Shown here in pieces: positions 1 through 9,901 of a stretch of DNA of 64,000 nt. Both the position numbers and the translations under genes were made by a program. Position 1 is the stretch's first letter. Each line of letters begins with the position of its first letter. Source of the stretch: Isoetes taiwanensis (taxonomy: Eukaryota > Streptophyta > Lycopodiopsida > Isoetales > Isoetaceae); the NCBI GenBank assembly GCA_021234155.1, contig JAJEKV010000014.1, positions 21,279,513-21,343,512 of the forward strand, in the 5' to 3' direction. The notes beneath the pieces are model-generated. The model was not told the DNA's origin. It saw only the letters and a program-made list of their open reading frames with translations, and searched no databases.

Positions 1-1395
1 AAGGTGGCTCAAACATGCCACCTAGGCTCCAACATGCAAAGGTGGCTCAACCATGCCACATGGGCTCCAATGCGCCAAGGTGGCTCAAACACACCACATG
101 GGCTCCAAAATGCCAAGGTAGCTCAAATATGTCACATGGGCTCCAACATGCCAAGGTGGTTCAGACATGCCACCTAGGCTTCAACATGCTCAAACATGCC
201 AAGGTGGCTCAAACATGGCATGTGGGCTCCAACATGCCCACCTAGGCTCCAATAACATGACAAGGTGGCTCAAACATGCCACCTAGACTCCATGCCAACA
301 TGCCAAGGTGGCTCAAACATGCCACCTAGGCTCCAACATGCCACCTAGGCTCAAACATGCCACCTAGGCTCAAACATGCCACCTAGGCTCAAACATGGCA
401 AGGTGGCTCAAACATGGCAAGGTGGGCAAGGTGGCATGTTGGAGCCTAGGTGGCATGCTAGGTGGCATGTTGGAGCCCACGTGGCATGTTGGAGCGTAGG
501 TGGCATGTTGGAGCCTACGTGGCATGTTGGAGCCTAGGTGGCATGTTTGAGCCACCTTGGCATGCTTGAGCCTAGGTGGCATGTTGGAGCCACCTTGGCA
601 TGTTGGAGCCTAGGTGGCACATTGGAGCCTAGGTGGCATGCTAGAGCTCACGAGGCATGTTGGAGCCTAGGTGGCATGTTGGAGCCTACGTGGCATGTTG
701 AAGCCTTGGTGGCATGTTGGAGCCTAGGTGGCATATTTGAGCCACCTTGCATGCTTGAGCCTAGGTGGCACGTTGGAGCCAACTTGGCATGTTAGAGCCT
801 ATGTGGCATGTTGGAGCTAACGTGGCATGTTGGAGCCGGTGGCATGTTGGAGCCTAGGTGGCATGTTGGAGCCCACGGCATGTTGGGCGTGGGTGGCATG
901 TTGGAGCCTAGGTGGCATGTTGGAGCCTCACGTGGCATGTTGGAGCCTAGGTGGCATGTTTGAGCCACCTTGGCACGCTTGAGCCTAGGTGGCATGTTGA
1001 AGCCACCTTGGCATGTTGGAGCCTAGGTGGCATGTTGGAGCCTAGGTGGCAGGTTGGAGCCTAGGTGGCATGCTAGAGCTCACGAGGCATGTTGGAGCCT
1101 AGGTGGCATGTTTGAGCCTACGTGGCATGTTGAAGCCTTGGTGGCATGTTGGAACCTAGGTGGCATATTTGAGCCACCTTGCATGCTTGAGCCTAGGTGG
1201 CACGTTGGAGCCAACTTGGCATGTTGAAGCCTATGTGGCATGTTGGAGCTCACGTGGCATGTTGGAGCCCAGGTGGCATGTTGGAGCCTAGGTGGCATGC
1301 TAGGTGGCATGTTGGATCCCACGTGGCATGTTGGGCGTGGGTGGCATGTTGGAGCCTACGTGGCATGTTGGAGCCTAGGTGGCATATTTGAGCCA
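1..1395. repeat. 19-bp minisatellite array with an orientation switch
   Basis: About seventy degenerate copies of a 19-bp unit (consensus CCTAGGTGGCATGTTGGAG) fill this stretch. From 1 to about 430 the copies read as the reverse complement; from about 430 onward they read forward, so the two halves could pair as a large fold-back. A higher-order repeat is visible: the variant run starting at 641 recurs at 1073, a 432-bp period. Because 19 is not a multiple of three, long open frames appear in several frames and on both strands. These are repeat artefacts, not genes. Confidence 0.93.
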
Positions 1396-1403
1396 CGTGC
1401 TTT

Positions 1404-4400
1404 GTCGTTCGGGCAGTACAAAGGCTCCGGAATGGAGATTTGACTTTGCCATGTCGTCCGAAACAGCAAAATTACCCTAGGGACCAAGTTACACGGTCAT
1501 TTTTTGTAGCAAAAGAAGCACGAACCCTCTACATGGCAGTATTCTGCACCCTCCGCTAAGGCCAATTCACTACGAACGTGTTGGACATGAACTACTTTGG
1601 CGCTTCACGGAGCGCGGGGGTGGTCTTACGCCCACAAAACTTGGTCTCGAGGGGTAATGTCGATGTTTGAGTCCGTGTGGCGGTCGGATCACGCGTTCGG
1701 TGGGAGAGTTGCCCGTCGTGGCGGGGACCTTCGGAGAGGACATTTTGGGTCGAACTGCTTCTGGAAGGTTTTAGGGCTCCGCCCTCCCACTACCTCATGA
1801 CATTGTGCAAGATCCTGGTCCAATTTGGCTAGGGTATGGCCTCCAAAACGTAAACCCTGTGCCTTGCCAGGTTATTGTAGGGTTTACGTTATGGAGGTCA
1901 AAACGTGGTCAATTGCACTTGGGACCTGGTGTACCTTTTTCAAACATGCATGCGGAGCCATGGCAAAGCGAAATAACGAGTTTGGATCTATTGGCGATCC
2001 CGAATCATTCCAAAAAAATTTGCTACTACAAAATGTGTTCTTGACTTCTAATTGCGACACTGGGAGGAGGGTAAATCCAAACCCCATTTCGTCAGTTTCT
2101 ATTGCTTCTTGTTATCAACTGTAGCTTCTCGACCATGTCTCAAGTGCAACTGAATAAAACTCGACCTCCATAACGTAAACCCTACAATAACCTAGCAATG
2201 CACAGGGTTTACGTTTTGGAGGCCAAAACGTGGTCGACTTCTTTGATAACTAGGTGGACCATTTCTAAACATGTATGGGGAGCCATGAGAACTGAAATAA
2301 CAGAGTTTTGATCTATTGGCCAACCCGAGTGATCCCAAACAATTTTGCTACTGCATACGGCGCTCTAGACTTTTAATTGCAAAACTAGGAGGAGATTAAA
2401 TCCAAACCCCATTCTGGCAGTTTCTACTGCCTCGTGTTTTCAAACGCAGCTGCTCGACCATGTCTCAAGTACAACGGACCAAAGCCCGACCTCCATAACG
2501 TAAACCCTACAATAACCTGGCAAGGCACAGGGTTTATGTTTTGGAGGCCATGCCCTAGCCAGATTGGACCAGGATCTTGCACAATGTCATGAGGTAGTGG
2601 GAGGGCGTTGACGCCAGAAGATGGAGCCCTAAAACCTTCCAAAAGCAGTTCGACCCAAAGGTCCTCTCTGGAAGGTCCTTGGCCACGGACATGAAACTCT
2701 CCCACCCCGGAACTGTGATCTGACTCTGCCAACGGACTCGAAACATCGACATTACCCTGGAGACCAAGTTTCATGGGCAGAAGACCACCCCTGCTCCAGG
2801 AAGCGCCAAAGTAGCTCATGTCCAACACGTTCGTAGTGAATTGGCCTTAGCGGAGGGTACAGAATACTGTCATGTAGAGGGTTCGTTTCTTTTGCTGCAA
2901 AAAATGACCGTGTAACTTGGTCACTAGGGTAATTTCGCTGTTCTGGACGACATGGCGAAGTCAAATCTCCATTCCGGAGCCTTTGTACTGCCCGAACGAC
3001 AAAACACTTGGGTTTCTACACGGTCGACTGCAGGACACTTTGCGGTTTGATATGTTCTCCCGGACAGATCTGGATTTTTTTGAATCTGCTCAAAGCAAGT
3101 TACTTGAATGGAGAATTCAACGGTCGGATAGGGAAACCAAGCTCCGGGAAGGGAGGCATTGGCATTTGCCCTCTTGGAGGAGCACTGGTAGGAAAGCCTG
3201 CCTCGGTAAATCCAAACCCCATTTCGTCAGTTTCCATTGCTTCTTGTTTTCAACTGCAGCTTCTCGACCATGTCTCAAGTGCAACTGAATAAAACTCGAC
3301 CTCCATAACGTAAACCCTACAATAACCTAGCAACGCACAAGGTTTACGTTTTGCAGGCCATACCCTAGTCAGATTGGACCAGGATCTTGCACAATGTCAT
3401 GAGGTAGTGGGAGGGCGTTGACGCCAGAAGACGAAGCCCTAAAACCTTCCAGAAGCAGTTCGACCCAAAAGGTCCTCTCTGGAAGGTCCTTGGCCACGGA
3501 CGGGCAATTCTCCCACCCCGGAACTATGATCTGACTCTGCCAACGGACTCGAAACATCGACATTACCCTGGAGATCAAGTTTCGTGGGCAGAAGACCACC
3601 CCTGCTCAAGGAAGCGCCAAAGTAGCTCATGTCCAACACGTTCGTAGTGGAGAATTCAACGGTCGGATAGGGAAACCGGGCTCCGGGAAGGGAGGCATTG
3701 GCATTTGCCCTCCCGGAGGAGCACTGGTAGGAAAGCCTGCCTCGGTAAATCCAAACCCGTTTAAATCGGTTTCTATTGCTTCTTGTTTTCAATGCAGACT
3801 TCTCGACCATGTCTCAAGTGCAACTGAATAAAACTCGACCTCCATAACGTAAACCCTACAATAACCTAGCAACGCACATGGTTTACGTTTTGGAGGCCAA
3901 AACGTGGTTGACTTCTTTGATAACTAGGTGGACCATTTCTAAACATGCATGGGGAGCCATGAGAACTGAAATAACAGAGTTTCGATCTATTCGCCAATCC
4001 GAGTGACCCCAAACAATTTTGCTATTGCATAAGGCGCTCTACACTTTTAATTGTAAAACTAGGAGGAGAATAAATCCAAACCCCATTCTTGCAATTTCTA
4101 CTGCCTCGTGTTTTCAAACGCAGCTGCTTGACCATGTCTCAAGTACAACGGACCAAAGCCCGACCTCCATAACGTAAACCCTACAATAACCTGGCAAGGC
4201 ACAGGGTTTACGTTTTGGAGGCCATACCCTAGCCAGATTGGACCAGGATCTTGCAGAATGTCATGAGGTAGTGGGAGGGCGTTGACGCCAAAAGACGGAG
4301 CCCTAAAACCTTCCAGAAGCAGTTCGACCCAAAAGGTCCTCTCTGGAAGGTCCTTGGCCATGGACGGGCAACTCTCCCACCGCGGAACTATGATCTGACT

Positions 4401-4735
4401 CTGCCAACGGACTCGAAACATCGACATTACCCTGGAGACCAAGTTTCGTGGGCAGAAGACCACCCCTGCTCCAGGAAGCGCCAAAGTAGCTCATGCCCAA
4501 CACGTTCGTAGTGAATTGGCCTTAGCGGAGGGTGCAGAATACTGCCATGTATAGGGTTTGTGTTTCGTTTGCTGCAAAAAATGACTGTATAACTTGGTCC
4601 CTAGGGTAATTTCGCTGTTTCGGATGACATGGCGAAGTCAAATCTCCATTCCGGAGCCTTTGTACTGCCCGAACGACAAAATACTTGGGTTTCTACATGG
4701 TCGACTGCAGGACACTTTGCGGTTTGATATGTTCT
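1404..4735. repeat. Mosaic of one repeat family with long inverted arms
   Basis: The left arm (about 1404-1897) is the reverse complement of the right arm (about 4164-4712), with by-eye identity around 85-90%. Further direct copies of right-arm sequence lie at about 2490-2985 and 3300-3650. A 325-bp spacer plus hairpin module recurs between the arms. No open frame resembles a known protein. The same family recurs at 48475-48810, again touching the 19-bp minisatellite, so minisatellite and arms probably belong to one element type. A fold-back transposon or a satellite-like rearranged array would both fit. Confidence 0.8.
1840..4221. repeat. Six copies of a 58-bp hairpin, mostly 325 bp apart
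   Basis: The copies are at 1840-1897 (opposite orientation to the others), 2165-2222, 2490-2547, 3300-3357, 3839-3896 and 4164-4221. Each has 19-nt arms, CCTCCAWAACGTAAACCCT and its complement, with one mismatch in the best copy, around a 20-nt loop. Start-to-start spacings are 325, 325, 810, 539 and 325 bp. The arms are better conserved than the sequence between copies. Confidence 0.88.
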
Positions 4736-4889
4736 TAGTGCAAATTGTCTAAGTGCAATAAGTTATCTTGTTTTTCAAAGAACCATTGCATTCTTAGAAA
4801 GAACCATTGGATAAGATAAATTAGATACAATTAAACCCATTGGATGACGTGGATAACTATTGGATCGTCTATAGCAAACCTTAGTACCA
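4736..4889. other. AT-rich spacer
   Basis: No gene or clear repeat is seen, apart from a short duplicated phrase (AGAACCATTG) near 4780 and 4801. Confidence 0.5.
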
Positions 4890-5385
4890 ACTAGATGTAG
4901 GCATGGTTTAATGGTGTTCCACTAATGATATCCAAAATGGGGGGATAATGTTAGGATATTGCATAGTCTTGCCATTTTTTAATGCTTGGGGATTTGTTGC
5001 AATGGTCCTATTCCCCATAAACAATTACATCTCAAATTCTTAATGGTCTAAATTATACCAAGATGTAGGAACGGTTTAATGGTGTTCCACTAACGATATC
5101 CAAAATGGGGAATAATGTTAGGATATTGCATGGTCTTGCCATTTTAATGCTTGGGGATATCCTCCATAAAGAAATACATCTCACAATTCTTAATGGTTTG
5201 TTATGCAAAAATGTAGGCGTGGTTTAATGGTATTTCTCTAACAATATCCAAAATGTTAGGATATTGTTAGGATTTTGCGTGGTCCTATGACATTAATGCT
5301 TAGGGATTTGTTGCAGCGGTCCTGCACTCCCTCAAGGAATACAAATCAAATTCTTGATGGTTTTATTATGCAAAAATAGGTGTTA
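4890..5385. repeat. Tandem repeat, three copies of ~150-170 bp
   Basis: A block beginning with GGTTTAATGGTGTTCC and containing ATATCCAAAATG and TTAGGATATTG occurs at about 4907, 5073 and 5221. Copies differ by small indels and the third is most diverged. No coding potential. Confidence 0.8.
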
Positions 5386-5399
5386 AGTAATTGAAGTAA

Positions 5400-5935
5400 C
5401 TTGTCTTACATGGAATACTAGTATAAGGACATGTGATCGTGCACGTGCATCACATGTAGCAAATCAAGTACTCTGTCCTACCACTATAAAGACCCGTGAT
5501 ATGGAAGGATAGGACATGTAGAGAATCAAGTATTCTTTCCTACTTCTATAAAGACATGTGACAATAGAAGTATTACACATGTCGTAATTCATGTATTCTT
5601 TCCTACAATGCCTTAGCAAATAAAGTACTCTGTCCTACTACTATAAAGACATGTGACATGGAAGCATACGACATGTAGAGAATCAAGTATTCTTTCCTAC
5701 TTCTATAAAGACATGTGACAATAGAAGTATTACACATGTCGTAATTCATGTATTCTTTCCTACAATGCCTTAGCAAATAAAGCACTCTGTCCTACTACTA
5801 TAAAGACATGTGAATGGAAGTATAGGACATGTAGAGAATCAAATATTCTTTCCTACATCTATAAAGACATGTGACAATAGAATTATTGGACATGTAGAAA
5901 TTCAAGTATTCTTTCCTACAGTGGATTGTATTATA
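5400..5935. repeat. 157-bp tandem repeat with internal half-repeats
   Basis: The phrase TATTCTTTCCTAC followed by TATAAAGACATGTGAC recurs at 5531, 5688 and 5844, giving periods of 157 and 156 bp. Each unit holds two related halves of about 75 bp, both carrying CTATAAAGACATGTGA. The unit is non-coding. Confidence 0.88.
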
Positions 5936-6123
5936 AAATGACATGTCACAATAGAAGAAACTACAAAACAACAGTGGATGTTTTAGTCCACTGAAAAAAG
6001 AACACCATTATCGAACAAAACCATACCTCCACAAATCCACATGTAGGATTCTTTCAAAACAGGACATGTAGACCTACCAAAACTAATGTTTTCAACAGTG
6101 GACCAAAAACCGGGGTGAGTGTG
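5936..6123. other. Spacer at the left edge of the LTR array
   Basis: It contains a short hairpin, CAGTGGA with TCCACTG around 5973-5994. The homology shared with the 5.06-kb units to the right begins at about 6124, so this is where the array is truncated or joined to foreign sequence. No LTR end or target duplication is seen at the junction. Confidence 0.5.
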
Positions 6124-8255
6124 AAACAAGGTTTCAAATATAGAGAGTTTGGAGGGATACTTTGAATAGACCAAAGTTTGGAGTATGAACAAGGTAGGTG
6201 CCCAATGAACATCTCATCAGGGAGAATGTACTCTGGACTTGGTATCGTGTGTGTATCCCGAGGAGTAGCTCCGCGTTGGTATATGCGTACTAGGACCATT
6301 TAATGGTAAAACATAACTAGAAAAAGATAGGATGTATAATAGAACTCCTAGTTTACAGTTCATATGAATACGGATATAAGGAAGATAGGAGTTCCTATAC
6401 CAGAAGTTAAACATGTCGACTAGGAACTTAGGGTGGCATCTGCCCCTATGGAATTTGTGACTAAAGCTTGAGGACCAAGGTAAACTAAGGCTAGAGAGTC
6501 TTGAAAGTGTGGTGTCAAAACCACATCATATATATAGTACAAGATAGACGAGTTGCAGAAATACATTTGCAGCAAGTATGAACATAGCTAGGTGGCTATG
6601 TCAAAGACTCACTATGAATCTAGACTTAGAGTTGGCTCACACGTGTTTATCACATAATTACACGATAAGAATGGTGGATGTTGGAAGGACCCTTACGGTG
6701 GAAGAACCCCAAAAGAGGGTAGACTGCTGTCACTTCGACAGGCATGTGGCGCAGATAAATAATCACGACCATATAGGCGGTGAACTTTGGCACAAAATAA
6801 TACTAAAGTTTGTACCCGGGATTGATTAGAATAAAGTGTTGACATTATTGTGGGGCTTCGAACACAAGCACTCACTACGTATTACAGAGTATGTATCATG
6901 ATCTGGGGAAAATGATCCATAAAAGGAACACGACCAATGAGAAGAAATATTGAAGGGTGGTAGGATCAAAGAAATCCAAACCCATGGTCAAGAGGGGTGC
7001 TGCATAGCAGTCCCTAGTTGGTTGGACGAAAGGAGATCCTTTCTCTGGGAAATGAGACGAGTCAAGGTTTAGACACTAGAGAGAGACAACGTTAATTATA
7101 ATTATGTCTATAAAATATTACTTAACCCTTACTATGTAACGTCGAATAAGGTCTAATATAAAGCATATGAATGTAGTATAGATTGAATCATGGCAAGGCC
7201 CGAAGAAATTTTGTTATCAAGGCATTTACCAAATGAAAAAAATATTTAAAGCTATAGGTCTAGGAACGTCGATAACTGGACATTAATTATCGTCGCCTAA
7301 AGAATATCCAAGGTGAATAGTGGATTAGAATCCAACTTGGAAGTTTCTATCTTACTCCGAGGAATTTCCTTCCATCGCTCAATGTGAACGTATGTCGATA
7401 TGGTTGCGGGAGACATTCCGCAAGGATGGTAATAACTCTTAGGTTATTCCTAGCCCACCATGGTTGCACAAGTCCGACGGAGTTGTTGCCACCGCGGCGT
7501 TGGTTTAGGGAAGAGTGATGGTAGGCAGGAGTCTCTCTAGAGAAACAAAGGTGCTATTGATATACGAGACTATTATTATCACTTAAAGGAGGCTTACTGT
7601 GTTGGTAAAAGGTTTGGCTGGGTGGTGGAAGGTCAAGGGTTAAAGTCCCCATAGTACACTTTTATATACAAGTTGCTATACAGAGAAATAAGTACTATAT
7701 ATATATAAGAAAAATGTGAAACTCACATTACATTCAAGAGAGCTTGGTGTGGTGGTAAGCAACTAAGGTTGGAGTTGGGAGGTCATGTGTTCAAATCTGT
7801 GTCGGGGCGCCGAAAAAATATGTATATAAAAAAATATAAAAATTTTTATATGGCAAAAATACGCGTTTTATACGGTCAGGCATTATACGGGTTTCTATTG
7901 AAATTATGAGACGCCAAAATGCAAGCGGCGCCCGAGTTGACTTTTGGCCCCTTTTTTTGCCATTTTGATGCCGGATATGCCGGACGTGTTGGAGCAAAAA
8001 TCGCCTCAATCCGAGTTACCTAGATAAAGTTATGGCCTCTGGAAGAAAGGGACTGCATTATGCCGAAAACTCAACATAACTTCACCTTAATATTTGGAAT
8101 TTTTCTTCTTAACTGGCTCAATCCTCACATACTTAGGCCAAAACTCATCTTAGTTATGGATTTGGTGTAAGTTTCCTACATTGGAGGTCCCCTACTATCT
8201 AACGGTATAACGAGTTAGACATGGCCAGTGCTATGATCTGGTCTACCAAGATCAT
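6124..8255 (-). mobile_element. Partial internal region left of LTR1
   Basis: This matches the PBS-proximal part of the two other internal regions and stops at about 6124. The open frames found here (for example 6578-6829) recur in all three units but resemble no known protein. A copy of one frame in the middle unit (near 11780) has substitutions and a shifted reading, which argues against protein-level selection. Confidence 0.78.
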
Positions 8256-8267
8256 GCTCTGATACCA
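8256..8267 (-). promoter_or_regulatory. Primer-binding site of the partial unit
   Basis: The minus strand reads TGGTATCAGAGC, complementary to the 3' end of plant initiator tRNA-Met, one base from LTR1. Confidence 0.85.
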
Positions 8268-8268
8268 C

Positions 8269-9862
8269 TGTGACGCCCCCCGAATCCATACGATGCTCCC
8301 ATCGTATAAATACGGGAAATTCCCCTCCCCTGGCGAATCCATCACCACGAAAGGCCTCCGTCTGACTCGGACCACTTGTGATGGCCAAGTGTCCGGGTGA
8401 AGGACACGGAGGTGTCATTCGTCCCATGCCTTTTATGGGAATCCTATATAGTGGAAGCGTACATACATGTTAGCACCTAGCAACAATACTAATAAATAAT
8501 ATACCACCACGAAGGGTGGCCCATCATCATCAATATAACTAACAACAGAATACCAACATAACAAAGGAAATACACCATAACTAAGGGCTCTACCCCGAGC
8601 TCAGACTCCATGGGGGCGACTGACGGTCAGGGCCTCAAGATAACAGCAGACAGAGGTATAACATGGCATTGGCTGGCATAAGACAATGGCTAGGGTAGTC
8701 CACTCCATCCGCCCCTCCTGTGCACACTTTGCAGATAGGTTGAATCATGCTATGACGTGCTTGTAGCCCTCCGGAGACACAATCCCAAGGAATCACCCTT
8801 CGGGACTACTCTGGGTTACATCTCTTCGGTCCGATGAGGCATGTCAGAGAGGCATCTCCTCCCCGAGCATGACGGATCCCTGGGTGTGCTAGAGAACACG
8901 TGCCACATCAGCGACTCCCGCATCCATACCCGACTTACTCCCCTAAATCTAAAGGCCAGGTCACCAGCCCGTTCGAGCCCAGGGCGTCCATATAGGCACC
9001 TCCCTCCGGCCCAGAGAGTGTCAAACCCATACCCGACCCACACACAGTGACCGGGCTATAAGCCTAGCACACTATAGGAGTCCTGTAGTCGCGCTAGACA
9101 AGACCCCACCCCCGATTCACCATCATACTCGTTATCTGGTGCTGAACCACATCATAGCATCCACAGCCAGGTTGACTCTTGTGCACAGGCCGCATTTATT
9201 GGGTATTAAGTTCTATCTAGGAGCATCTCTACTTCTAGATGGCCTTTAGGTCTCTACCTCCTTTTACCCATACAACACAGGAGGAACAGAAAGAAAGCTA
9301 TCCTTATACATCCATCCATCCATATCTTCGAATAGAACATAAAATAGAGATTAACCATACATCTATTCATACAAGGGTTAATCCTAGCTACCTTCTGAGC
9401 ATACAAGGGTTAGTCCTATGACTATCTAAAAATCCAAGCTATCTAGGTACTAATCGGGATCATAGCTAGCTCTACTATCTCTCTGGTTCTCCATCCTTCT
9501 GGCTGGAACAGGGTGGAACAGCAGCTCCTCCTCCACCAACCTCTCCCAATTCGAATTGGGGCAATGGGGGTAGAAAATCCCAATTTGGATCCCACGTTAG
9601 CAACTCTCCCTTGCCCAATCGATTTGGGCCAGGTGGCAACTCTAGATTGGTTAATATTAGCTAATTTGATATTTCAGGCCCTTTTAATATTACGTTAAGC
9701 CCTAAATTCGAATTAGGGTTTTGGGTTAGTTTTCCACTTTAATGATTAATTATTAACATAGCTAACCTTAGCTTATGAATAATTAATGTGCCATTAATTA
9801 TTCATAGTGACGTGTCACGTATTTATACTTAAAAAAGGCGTATAAATATGTGGAACGTCACA
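8269..9862 (-). repeat. LTR1 of the gypsy-type array
   Basis: 1594 bp, ending in the 7-bp inverted pair TGTGACG and CGTCACA. It carries a cluster of palindromes on its right side and a TATAAATA-like box near 9844 when read in the element's direction. It corresponds base for base, with a few percent differences, to LTR2 and LTR3. Confidence 0.87.
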
Positions 9863-9901
9863 TTCTCCCCACCTTAAAAATGATGCTGTCCTCAGCATCA
9901 T
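9863..9901 (-). promoter_or_regulatory. Polypurine tract with adjoining hairpin (unit 1)
   Basis: The minus strand reads AAGGTGGGGAGAA directly before the LTR, a typical gypsy plus-strand primer. Next to it, 9880-9901, is a hairpin with perfect 9-bp arms, ATGATGCTG and CAGCATCAT, around a 4-nt loop. Confidence 0.82.

Noticed and set aside
15-1443. Many overlapping open frames of 60-85 codons on both strands, with repeated Trp/His/Gly motifs
   Set aside because: They are produced by a 19-bp repeat read in all phases; the same peptides occur on both strands and have no start context.
4880-5940. Interpretation of the short tandem arrays as LTRs
   Set aside because: Units are contiguous direct repeats of ~157-165 bp without TG...CA ends, PBS or PPT.
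6578-6829. 83-codon frame conserved in the partial unit and near 24352
   Set aside because: Conservation is explained by duplication of the whole retroelement; the middle unit has indels and substitutions that change the frame, and no known domain is present.
8256-8267. Initiator tRNA-Met-like 3' end sequence, possibly a tRNA gene
   Set aside because: Only the 12-base primer-binding complement is present, repeated beside each LTR; there is no cloverleaf.
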